The notes below the pieces were generated by a model, which was not told the DNA's origin, made no database searches, and saw nothing but the letters and a program-made list of their open reading frames with translations. Positions 31,502 to 41,030 of a stretch of DNA of 64,000 nt are shown here, piece after piece; the first letter of the stretch is position 1, and the number at the start of each line of letters is the position of its first letter. Position numbers and translations under genes: made by a program. Source of the DNA: Erpobdella octoculata (taxonomy: Eukaryota > Annelida > Clitellata > Hirudinida > Erpobdellidae); assembly GCA_963978895.1 (NCBI GenBank), contig OZ022241.1, positions 6,762,653 through 6,826,652 of the forward strand. Reading direction: 5' to 3'.

Positions 31502-32800
31502 TCACAAACCGATTATTTTCATGTAGTAATCAATGACGCACTGGTCTGGTTCGGGAATCTTTTTAACTGGAAAATTTTTTAATTTAAAGTCAAGTTCAAA
31601 TTGTATTTTGAAAAAAAACAATAAAAAATTAAATTTCATTTATTAAAAAATTTACTTGCAAAAACTTCATTTAATGAATAAGAATACTGATAAAATTATA
31701 AACATTTACGTATTAAACATTTACGTATGTCTAAAACATCAGCACTCTCTTCTTTGTGTTCACCCGATCCAAAAGAATCACAAAATGTTTCAGCCTCTGT
31801 TTCGTTTTAAATAATCATGTTATAATTATTAATGTAAAAAAATATGTTTTAGTTGTCAATAATAGAATGTATATTTAAAATTAATTGTTTTATTGTAATT
31901 ATATAATTATTGAAAGCTGTATGATGTATGCAATTGCAATTCGGACTTGTAGATAATTAATTTATTGTTTAATGGTGGTCCATACCTTTGTCGGATAACC
32001 GTTCGGCAATTCCTTATGAATAAAAATAAAAATTAATTTAAAATTCAACGTTGTTGGTAATTTAAAACGGTTTTATATAACTTAAAAACATTTGTGTATT
32101 TCTTAAAATTAAAATTCAGAAACATTTTAGCAATCTTAAGTGTATTAATTGAAATATCTTGTTTTTGCATACCAGAAGCAAAAAACCTGTTAAAATCTTC
32201 TGTAAATCTTCTATAGTTTAAATTTGTTTCTTAGAACTTAGAGAGGACAATTTTTCAGATTAATTAGTAAACTACATTTTTTTAGAAAATTTGATGGAAT
32301 GCATTGCCACGAGAAGCGAGTCTATATCCCAAGTTACAGTTCAATTGCACGTCGTGAAGCTTGTTAATTTCCACTTCAAAAATTTTTTGGCAAGCAAAAA
32401 AATCCGCATTATGAGAGTTTTAAAAAGTTAAAAGTTTTTTAAATTAAATGCTGTTAAATTGATTAGCTTAAACTTTGTTTTCTGTAAAACTAAAATAAAA
32501 ACGTGTTATTAACTTAAAATTATACTTAGGTAAGTTTTCAATAAGACAAAATTCATTAAGTTATGGTTTAATTTTTTTAGGTAAATTAGTTACATAATTC
32601 AAAAAAGATCACAATTTTTTATAAGGACAGTCTCCTAAATTATAAAAATAATTGTAGTGTTTACCAGGAAGTACAAATGCAAGAATTTTGTTTAATTATA
32701 GTTGTTGTAAAAAATGTTCAAAACATGAAAACGCACCAGAGTCTGCAAAACAGACATTCACAACAACCAGGATCAAACCTCCAACAACTGCTACTTTCAT
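31502..32800 (-). CDS. g1: short secreted two-Cys member of the small-exon family
   Basis: Exons on the minus strand: 32737-32800 (64 nt), 32173-32199 (27), 31986-32012 (27), 31725-31796 (72) and 31502-31566 (65, TGA). All introns are GT-AG and all junctions phase 1; product 84 aa. The signal peptide MKVAVVGGLILVVVNVCFA is followed by EDFNRFFAS, GIAERLSDK, a segment beginning EAETFCDSF, and LKKIPEPDQCVIDYYMKIIGL. The mature chain has two Cys (45 and 73), 28 residues apart, exactly as in the second module of g2-g4. The first Cys pair (exons 3-4 of the paralogues) is absent. Its role is unknown; it is presumably secreted. The (ATATT)n array begins just after the stop. Confidence 0.75.
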
Positions 32801-32885
32801 TTTTCAGTCTTTTTTAGTTTGAGAAACAAATAAGAAATTTATGTCTAACTACAACTTCAAATCCTGGTTTTCTTTTATAGTGTTT
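32801..32885 (-). promoter_or_regulatory. g1 core promoter with TATA box
   Basis: On the minus strand CTATAAAAG lies at about 32871-32880, some 75 bases before the ATG, followed by AACCAGGATTTGAAGTTGTA. The same order (TATAAAAG, short spacer, CAGATTTGATATGTTAGTC) precedes g2, g3 and g4. Transcription start is inferred to be about 30 bases after the TATA box. Confidence 0.55.
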
Positions 32886-33026
32886 CCTAAACAAAGCTTC
32901 CCTGTTTCAACATCTCATTATCTATGATCGAACAGACTGAACAAAATCCAATTTATCGAATGTTTTCTTAAATAGACATGTGGTTTGTTTTTATTTAAAA
33001 AATTATTTTGATATATGTAAATGTGA

Positions 33027-33102
33027 TGTATGTATGTATGTATGTATGTATGTATGTATGTATGTATGTATGTATGTATGTGTGTGTGTGTGTGTGTATG
33101 TG

Positions 33103-33134
<32 letters not shown>

Positions 33135-33434
33135 TGTATGTATGTATGTATGTATGTATGTATGTATGTATGTATGTATGTATGTATGTATGTATGTATG
33201 TATGTATGTATGTATGTATGTATGTATGTATGTATGTATGTATGTATGTATGTATGTATTTATGTATGTATGTATGTATGTATGTATGTATGTATGTATG
33301 TATGTATGTATGTATGTATGTATGTATGTGGGTATGTATGTATGTATGTATGTATGTATGTATGTATGTATGTATGTATGTATGTATGTATGTATGTATG
33401 TATGTATGTATGTATGTATGTATGTATGTATGTA

Positions 33435-33483
<49 letters not shown>

Positions 33484-33784
33484 ATGTATGTATGTATGTA
33501 TGTATGTATGTATGTATGTATGTATGTATGTATGTATGTATGTATGTATGTATGTATGTATGTATGTATGTATGTATGTATGTATGTATGTATGTATGTA
33601 TGTATGTATGTATGTATGTATGTATGTATGTATGTATGTATGTATGTATGTATGTATGTATGTATGTATGTATGTATGTATGTATGTATGTATGTATGTA
33701 TGTATGTATGTATGTATGTATGTATGTATGTATGTATGTATGTATGTATGTATGTATGTATTTATGTATGTATGTATGTATGTA
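33027..33784. repeat. (TATG)n microsatellite
   Basis: About 750 bases of TATG repeats with two internal (TG)n patches (33080-33097, 33440-33467). Long Met-Tyr-Val-Cys frames on the plus strand and His-Thr-Tyr-Ile frames on the minus strand are repeat translations. Confidence 0.97.
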
Positions 33785-33876
33785 AGAGTTAGGGGTAGGG
33801 ATAGGGTTAGGGGTAAGGTTAGGGTTTGGGTTAGGGTTAGGGTTAGAGCTAGGGATAGGGTTAGGGTTAGGGTTAG
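33785..33876 (+). repeat. Interstitial telomere-like TTAGGG tract
   Basis: Roughly 15 degenerate TTAGGG units (variants TAGGGG, TAGGGA, TTTGGG) directly follow the (TATG)n array. Shorter TTAGGG-like runs recur at about 42537-42580 and, inverted, at 49685-49707. TTAGGG is the common animal telomere repeat; degeneracy and the flanking DNA on both sides indicate an internal site. Confidence 0.85.
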
Positions 33877-33927
33877 TAGCAATTTTACCAATTGCAATCA
33901 CGTCGAACCGCCGGGGCAATAGCAGCG

Positions 33928-33973
33928 ACCAAGTTAAGCAACGTCGAGCTCGGTTAGTACTTCGATGGGTGAC
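33928..33973 (+). pseudogene. 5S rRNA-derived fragment
   Basis: The segment from AAGTTAAGCAACGTCGAGCT through CGGTTAGTACTTCGATGGGT to GAC matches the middle-to-3' part of eukaryotic 5S rRNA (the GTTAAGC...GTTAGTACTTGGATGGGTGACC region) with few differences. The 5' third and 3' end of 5S are missing, so this is a fragment or part of a 5S-derived element. Confidence 0.75.
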
Positions 33974-35146
33974 ATTAAATACATTAATCAGTTTTTAGAT
34001 TTAAAAAAATTGAAACAGTAAAATAGAGAAATAATAAAAAATATAAATAATGTTTAGGGTTATAAAAAATATACACACTAAAAAATAGAAAATAATATAA
34101 AGTATAAAAATAATGTAAAAATATTTTTTTAATTCAAGGCATGGAATCTAATGTAGTTTGATGAGTGACATTAAAAACATTAATCTGTTTTTAGATTTAA
34201 AAACAAATTTAAACAGTAAAAAATAGAAAGAATAAAACATAAATAATGTATTGATCATTTTTATCTATGATAACATTCATATATCTAAATACATAGTTTC
34301 TTATGTCTGTCTGTATGTATGTATGTATGTTAGCAATTTCGCATAACGCGGCGACCGCGTTGGCCAGCAGTCAGCAGATGATAAAAATTAATGCGCGCAG
34401 GCAAGTAATAAAAGTTATTACGCAATTGTACAACCTCAGTCCCAAAAATAAAAAAATGTGGTGCTGCAATCACAAAATAATATATAATGAAATTTTAAAA
34501 ATCAGTCATTTTTGACCGACTATCTCTATTTTAACAATATTTATCTTTAAAATTACGTTTTAGTGACTGCGCTCAACACTAGCTGTACGTTATCAAAAGT
34601 TTGACTAGATTGACGTTTGAAAACAGTTGGAATTGTTAATATTTTGAATGATACCGAAGTTAACAGCGCTGCTGGATATCCCAACTAGCTTGAAAAAAGT
34701 TTGTGCATTGGGTTTGTGCAATAGATTTTTAAAAAGGTATTTAAAAAATATATAATGATGATAAAATAAATTTATTATTCTAAAAAATAAAAAAGTTTTA
34801 GGCGAAAAACCGTCACCGTCCCTATGTAAATGTATGGAGAGGAATTTTCACTCGACTTTGGGGCCCTGTAGATTATAATTTTCGTCTGCATTGGGTTTGT
34901 AACTTAATGCATTAAAAAGACAATTATATTAGCTAAACATAGAAACTAAAATTTTGAAATTACTCCAAGAATTAAAAAAGTTATGAAGCAAAATGTAGAT
35001 CAGGGTATGTTTGCCGTATAATAGAACTTAAAGTTTTTCCATACATTTAGATACTGAAAACTTCTTTACATTTTGCTTCGTAATTTTTTTTAATTCTTGG
35101 TTTATTTCTAAAAGATCAGTTTCGATGTTTAGCTTATAAATTTTTA
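33974..35146. other. Intergenic sequence with a local duplication
   Basis: A segment of about 95 bases containing GGGTGACATTAAATACATTA recurs at 34165-34260 in diverged form (GAGTGACATTAAAAACATTA). A stretch at 34330-34540 (GTTAGCAATTTCGCATAACG...) has weak relatives near 5570-5650 and 29330-29460. No gene is supported. Confidence 0.5.
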
Positions 35147-36119
35147 TTGATGTTATTGTTAGATACAGCAACCACAGAGAAACTCTCCATCACTGTAGAA
35201 AATGAAGAGCACTTTGAAAATGCTTGGATCTGCACAGATAGATTTGCGCCAAGGGTAAAGGATGTTATCCACGGCACACGATTCTTGTCCAAAAAGGCAA
35301 GAGTTGGAAGGAAAAGACAAGTTTCTCGTAAAAGGCAAGCCCTAGTTGGCAAAAAGCCAGCAACATACGCTCAACTACTTCAAACTGCCAAAGACTGTCA
35401 TAGAATATCTACGTATTATTTCAGTCTGGATAAAGTTATTGACGAAATAAGTTCTCGATTAAGCTTCAGAGGAACACTATAAAAAAATTGCCTCGCGGTA
35501 GAGCTAGACCGAAACCAACTCTTTTGAGTTTCGCCGAAACCGAAACTGCGATCAAAACTATGTAAAACGTTTACACCGAAACCGAAACCAGAACCGAACC
35601 GAACCTTTTAGTTTCGACCCAAACCGAAACCGGACCGAAACCGAACCATCATTTTAGGACTTTTGCAATTAAAAAATTGAGACAAAACGCTAATCTGCAA
35701 ATGTAATTTTTTTTCAATCTAATAACACAAAAATAAAATTATTTTATTTAAAATGTGTAAAAAAGTAATGAAATCAATCAATATCAACTAATAACTACAT
35801 CTAAACAATCGCAGATTGTATGCAAGAAATAATAATTTTTCACAATTTTTACCTAGGAGTGAATTTCTACGATCCGCATAAATTTGACCGGTCGATATAA
35901 ACATTTACTTACTTGCTATGCTAGTAGGTGTTGCCGACAAGAACTTTTGCGCAGCAATTTCAAGTAGCGGGTATTGGCTGTGATGCCAATAAGCAATAAT
36001 GTTGGTTGAACGAGTTAGATGTGGTGCTTGGAGGTACAATTTTAATTCCACCTCAAATATATACAAACAGTCACACATACAAACACACTTATACAATACA
36101 CAGTCAAAACACGGCTAAA

Positions 36120-37771
36120 TCTATACATATAAAAATGAATGTTTGTATATATGTATGTATATATGTATGTATGTATGTATATAGGTATGTTATTTATGCA
36201 TTACTACACCATTCATCCGATCGTAATGAAATTTTCACACAACCTTGAGAGTCAAGGGGAATAAAATATAGAGAAAAAAAATTTGAAATCCGTCACAAAA
36301 TGAGCGGAGCGGAGCGGGTGAGCGAACGGAGCGGGTGAGCGAGCGGGAACTATATATATATATATGTATGTGCGTATGTATGTGTGTATGTATTAGGGTT
36401 GTTACAGTTTTGAAAAAAGATTCAGTTTCAGTTTCAGTTAAAGTAACTGAAACTTTACAAAGATTCAGTTTCAGTTTCAGTAAACTGAATCTTTAAAGAT
36501 TCAGTTTCAGTTTCAGTTACAGTTAGATTCAGTTTTTTTTTTCAATTTTTTTAGGTAAACTACCAAGAAGAAATTTACTATAAAAAACATTTTGCAACAC
36601 AGACATGGCGAACTGTTTGCAGCAAATGCTAAAGCGATAGCATGGACAGCCTTATTATAGGCATTGGAGCCTTTTTAATGTCATTTTTGCGTTCTTTAAC
36701 AACAAAACAGTTTTCAATTGTTGCCTGGTTTTTCAAATATGAAAAGGGTCGTTTAATAGACTTACTTTGTGTTTTTGATATCATAGCTATTTTTTTCCTC
36801 TAAATACTCTGCGTATTCTGTTTCATGCTTCCTCAAGTGAGACTCTAAATTTTTGACATTTTTACCCTTCAAAATTACAGAACAAATATTGCACTTAATA
36901 TCGGCTCCAACTCCTGTAAACCTTTTATGTACCGGGTTAGTATAGGTCTTGTTTTGTTGAATCTAGCTTTTTTCTTTGAAGGTCCTAAAGCAGATTCCGA
37001 CTCATTTTGTTGAATAAACGATACTTCTTCCTCGGTAGATTTGTCCATAACAATGTTATTACTAACACAAGTATCTTCCATTCTGGTAATTCTAAAAACT
37101 TGAAAATCTTCGAAAAACAACGCAAGCAACAGAACACTAACACGAAAAAAAAAGAAAGAACTATTCCTAACTTCGACCGAGTTATCGTCCGTGCCATAGA
37201 ATCAAAACATTTAACCGCAAACATAAAAATAATATAATAAAATGATAAAAAATATTCATTCTAAAAGATTCAGTTATATTCAGTTTTCTCAATAGATTCA
37301 GTTTCAGTTACAGTTTTTAAAAAAGATTCAGTTTCAGTTTCAGTTGAAGTTACTGAATCTAAAAAGATTCAGTTAACTGAATGTTTCAGTTTTAGATTCA
37401 GTAACTGTAACAACCCTAGTATGTATGTATGTGTATGTGCATGTATGTGTGTCTGTGTGTGTTTATGTATGTATGTATGTATGTATGTATGTATGTATTG
37501 TATGTATGAGTTTTTTACAATATTTCGGCACTAAATGCTCATTCAAAGTATGTATGTATGTATGTATGTATGTATGTATGTATGTATGTATGTATGTATG
37601 TATGTATGTATGTATGTATGTATGTAGGGGGGGGGAACTGAGAGCGAAAAAATGAGCGGGAACGGATAACGACCGGGAGCGGTAGCGCAAGCGGGACGGA
37701 AACGGGAGCGAAAAAGAAACGCATTAGGTAAACCTCTAAAAACCCCGGGCAACGCCGGGTGCCCCCGCTAG
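36120..37771 (+). mobile_element. Helitron-like element (H5) inserted in hAT2
   Basis: Begins TCTATACATATAAAAATG after an A (36119) and ends CCCCGCTAG (37771) before a T, i.e. insertion between A and T. The subterminal hairpin CCCCGGGCAACGCCGGGT lies about 10 bases from the 3' end. The interior has the shared GATCGGATGAATG-type block (inverted in text as CATTCATCCGATCG), GAGCGGAGCGG repeats, TATG repeats and a short remnant of the 18-bp minisatellite (37640-37720). The hAT1 insertion at 36394-37418 splits it. Confidence 0.75.
36394..37418 (-). mobile_element. hAT element (hAT1) nested inside the Helitron
   Basis: Perfect 8-bp target-site duplication GTATGTAT (36386-36393 and 37419-37426) and terminal inverted repeats TAGGGTTGTTACAGTT. 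Subterminal GATTCAGTTTCAGTTTCAGT motifs are repeated at both ends. On the minus strand a BED-type zinc finger relic can be read (CNICSVILKGKNVKN then LESHLRKHE) downstream of an open frame (36875-37129), separated by a frame change. BED fingers are common at the N-terminus of hAT transposases. The catalytic region is missing, so it is a 1025-bp deletion derivative. Removing it and one duplication restores continuity with H4. Confidence 0.85.
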
Positions 37772-38416
37772 TTACTCAATAAAACACGTTGAACAACTTT
37801 TAAATTTTTGTAGTTTCGGTTTTGGTTTATATCAAAACCTTGCCGAAAATATACCAAAACCGAAACTTTACCGAAACCAGATCAACCGAAACCGAAACCT
37901 AACAGAAACCGAGTTTCGGTCTAGCTCTACCTCGTGGTATAGAGTTGATCACGATTCGATTAAGACAGAAAAGGTAATCTAGTCTAAGTTTTTCATTGAC
38001 CACACTCCTAAAGCAGGTTCATAAGCAGCTGCCGCCAATGTTGCCTCAACCCTTTACAACAATGACCTTCATGTTGTTATACCAGTTTTCAATCAAGTTG
38101 CTATTAATTTGGCCGCAATTCCAGCCACATCTTATTTTGCCAAACGTTCCTTCATCGTGCTCACACGCATTAAAACATATTTACGGAGTACAATGGTACA
38201 TACACGTCTAAATATTGAACAAAAATATTTTAATATGTCTTTCGGTACAATAAGTGACCATTTTTTTACATTTTTGCTTCTAGGAAATCCATAAAACCAT
38301 ATTTTTGGAATGTTTTAATAAAAAATTTTCGGTACTTTGAAAGTTTTTTTAAATATACAAGCAAAAATAGATTTGATAAAAAGGTAATTTATTATAACGC
38401 CCATGATCATTTATCC

Positions 38417-39094
38417 CAGGGATGGCCAACTTTTTTTGGAAAGAGGGTCATTATCTTATTTTGAAACATACGGCGGGCCGCTGGTTTGAAAGGCAAAATT
38501 CTCTCTCTCTGAGGCACTTTCAACTAAGGGTCTGGAGGAACGCTGTAATTTCCTACAGTGGGATCTGAGACGACCCCCCAACCAACAACAAAGCATTTGG
38601 GAACATGTTATGTAAACTGGCATTTTGTAGTTACTTTATAAACTAAACTTTTACTAGTTTATATTTGATGTCCCAGCAGAATAATGAAAATCTAAAAAAA
38701 AGTAATATACAATAATAGTTTGCTGAACACACAAAGCATCTCAAATAAACATGAAATTTTGTTCAATTTTGGCTGGCTTCTAACTATTCAATTTTGGTAG
38801 TAAACTTATTAAAGTTAACTATTAACAAAGTAAAGAAACTGTTTATCAAAAAATCTATATTGCAAAATAGAATTGTTGACACGAAAAACATTGTATTTTA
38901 ACTGTTCAGGAGCAATTGTCATTCAGTGATAAAACATCTCAATAAATTGTATTGTAATTATTACATATATAATTTTTGTAGATACTATTTTTCAATTTTT
39001 AAGGAAGTTTTTAAAAGATTTTACTATAATTTTCAAATATTTGAACAAAGAAGAGCGGGCCGCCAATTGATAGCCCGCGGGTTGGCCACCCCTG
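38417..39094. mobile_element. hAT MITE with CAGGGATGGCCAAC ends
   Basis: Terminal inverted repeats CAGGGATGGCCAAC (38417) and GTTGGCCACCCCTG (to 39094), target-site duplication ATTTATCC/ATTAATCC, and internal GCGGGCCGC near both ends, a pattern typical of non-autonomous hAT elements. 678 bp with no coding capacity. Confidence 0.82.
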
Positions 39095-41030
39095 ATTAAT
39101 CCCCTTAGAAATAAAACTCTAACCCTCGCATGGTATCCATTCACCAGCATTCGGGCAATAATTATTTCAGCCCACCAACTCTGATTAGCTCTCGTACGCC
39201 TATGTAGACAAGTACTTTAATCTGACAGTATTTTTCAGCGAGTTTCTGTAGGATTTCACGCAAAACATTGAAAGTGTCATGGCGCAGTTCATGGCTATGC
39301 GAAAAGGCTAAAAAGGTTTTGCCAATGAAATAATCAATTACGTATTCAACAGTGCAATAGCAATGACAGAAAAATTGGCTGGTGACAACTCTAAAAACTT
39401 GAAGACAAAAAACTTACAAAGCAAATGTCCTCGCGGGTAATCCAAAAAAGAGTAGTACAGAAAAACATTTTTATTTCATTTTCGGACTATTTCATCAACC
39501 AGCTAAAGCTACAGTTTAGGAAGGCGGACTATTTCGTAAAAAAATGCAACTTCTAGACGTTATCCTTGCAGCCATAAAAATCTTGCTGCCCAAAATCATA
39601 GAAGTAGTAGAGTGGTTGGAGTTTGGCTTGAACAGTTCCAATTTAAAAGTAAACACAAGGAAGAGTCTCTTTTAGGCACTCCACAAAAACAAAACTCTTC
39701 AAAGAACATAAAAAGCCATTATTTTTGTAAAATATTATTTTGCTACCAGTAATTAGTGATAAAATTTATTCGTCTGATTCAGGTGATTCTAGTATTTATA
39801 ACTGCAGCTAAAAAGTCATTCTCAGTTTTAAAGTGACTGATGACCTAACTTCACAGCACCATAAAAAAGGGTTATGTGTTGACATTGCTACAGAGAAAAA
39901 AATACAGAAAAAAGTAAAAAAGGGAGAGTAAATAAAAAAAATTCAATTTCAAGTTGTTTGGTTTGGTTTCACTGAATAAAAAAAAAAAAAATTTTTACAA
40001 CGGACTGCATAATGACAGTAATAAAAATGTTAAAAAACTAACAAAAATCGGACCCCATAACCAAATTTCTGGATCCGCCGCTGTTGGTTATGTTTCATTT
40101 ATTACTAGCTAGGCCACTCAAAGTTGGCGAGAATTTTTAGAGGTTTTTAAAATTTATAAAAATATAAGTTTTATGCAGATCTATTCATTTGTTCTGGAGT
40201 TAATGAAAAGGCAAACACGACCTTATTCTGCGTTATACATTAGTTTTATTTTTCTGTGATTGGAGTTTGTAGTTTCTATTAGTTCACCAAATCTAATAAG
40301 AGATTGTGATCTTATCAAGAAATTCGATTAAAAGCATCAAAATCATAGTTTCAAACTGCAAAACGTAACTATGAAGACCGTCTCAATAATTTAGGTTTAA
40401 AAACTTTAGTTGAGAAATGATTTGATTCATACGTTAATGTTTATGCAAATTATGTATAATTAAGTTCAAAACATATACTATTTCACATTATTGAAGCAAA
40501 AATAGATTTTTTTTTAATTTTTATTGAATTTGGGCAAATTAAATTAAATGTCAACAATTTTTATAATTATCAAAACAAAATATTTTGGATGTTAGGCTGT
40601 CAAACGACGTCCTTTATAATGTAGTTGAGCAGGTTTCATCTGGTAAAAATTTAAAATTGAAAAATTAGGATAATATGGAAAATATTTGAAATATCTTGAA
40701 TATTTTGTTATGTTTATAATAAGTTAGACGAAATAGTTTCCATTTGAGATAAATGTGTGAATTGGTTAGTTTAAATACAAGCCTAATTTAAAAATTTACC
40801 ATTAATTATAAACACAAATTGTAATACTTATAGACTTTGAAAACAAAATTAAGGAGGTTTGATAAAAAAATACATTTTTAGGTTCAATTAAAATTAAAAC
40901 ATAATTAAATTGTCTTTTATGTGTAATTATTACTGAATTTTAAATAAAAAAAATTATATTAGCACCAGAGCATTTAGTAAAAAGCGCATATCTTTAGAAA
41001 ATAAAAACTGATAATAAATTGAAAATTAGC
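39095..41030. pseudogene. Degenerate hAT transposase remnant and 3' flank of g2
   Basis: The plus strand at about 39790-39880 reads VFITAAKKSFSVLK followed by stops, a decayed hAT dimerisation motif. The part from about 39540 onward aligns with 48540-48760, so it was duplicated with the gene. 40255-41030 is AT-rich and alignable to 48780-49500; no other gene is seen. A conserved block around TTTCATCTGGTAAA at about 40630 recurs at 49140 and, weaker, at 62100. Confidence 0.5.

Larger units (their letters stand above)
35499..37929. mobile_element. hAT-type element (hAT2) with GACCGAAAC-rich ends
   Basis: Terminal inverted repeats TAGAGCTAGACCGAAAC (35499) and its complement ending 37929. Flanking 8-bp target-site duplications are CCTCGCGG (35491-35498) and CCTCGTGG (37930-37937), one mismatch. 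Subterminal ACCGAAAC motifs are repeated at both ends. TAGAG termini and 8-bp duplications identify the hAT superfamily. Its own sequence is about 780 bp without coding capacity; the rest is the nested Helitron. Confidence 0.82.
35147..38250 (+). pseudogene. hAT transposase relic (ZMYM1-like type), split by insertions
   Basis: Two coding remnants in the same orientation. The 5' piece (35147-35482) includes KDCHRISTYYFSLDKVIDEI followed by SSRLSF, typical of the hAT transposase region before the dimerisation domain. The 3' piece (about 38100-38240) reads NLAAIPATSYFAKRSF then IVLTRIKTYLRSTM, the hAT C-terminal dimerisation signature. Between them lies the 35499-37929 insertion with its own target-site duplication, so a single transposase gene was interrupted. 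Frames are shifted and stops are present; not functional. Confidence 0.6.

Noticed and set aside
32281..32420. Extra g1 exon with one Cys (reading VEIN...NCNLGYRLAS on the minus strand)
   Set aside because: Acceptor and donor can be drawn, but it resembles no family exon, and the g1 chain joins cleanly without it. Kept as a possibility only.
33785..33876. Chromosome end
   Set aside because: The TTAGGG tract is short and degenerate and is flanked on both sides by ordinary sequence and genes.
32980..33922. Met-Tyr-Val-Cys and Tyr-Ile-His-Thr frames up to 300 codons
   Set aside because: Pure (TATG)n translation; the same occurs at 44.1, 52.5 and 58.9 kb on both strands.
39290..39960. Intact hAT transposase gene
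   Set aside because: Only the dimerisation motif is recognisable and it is interrupted by several stops in every frame.
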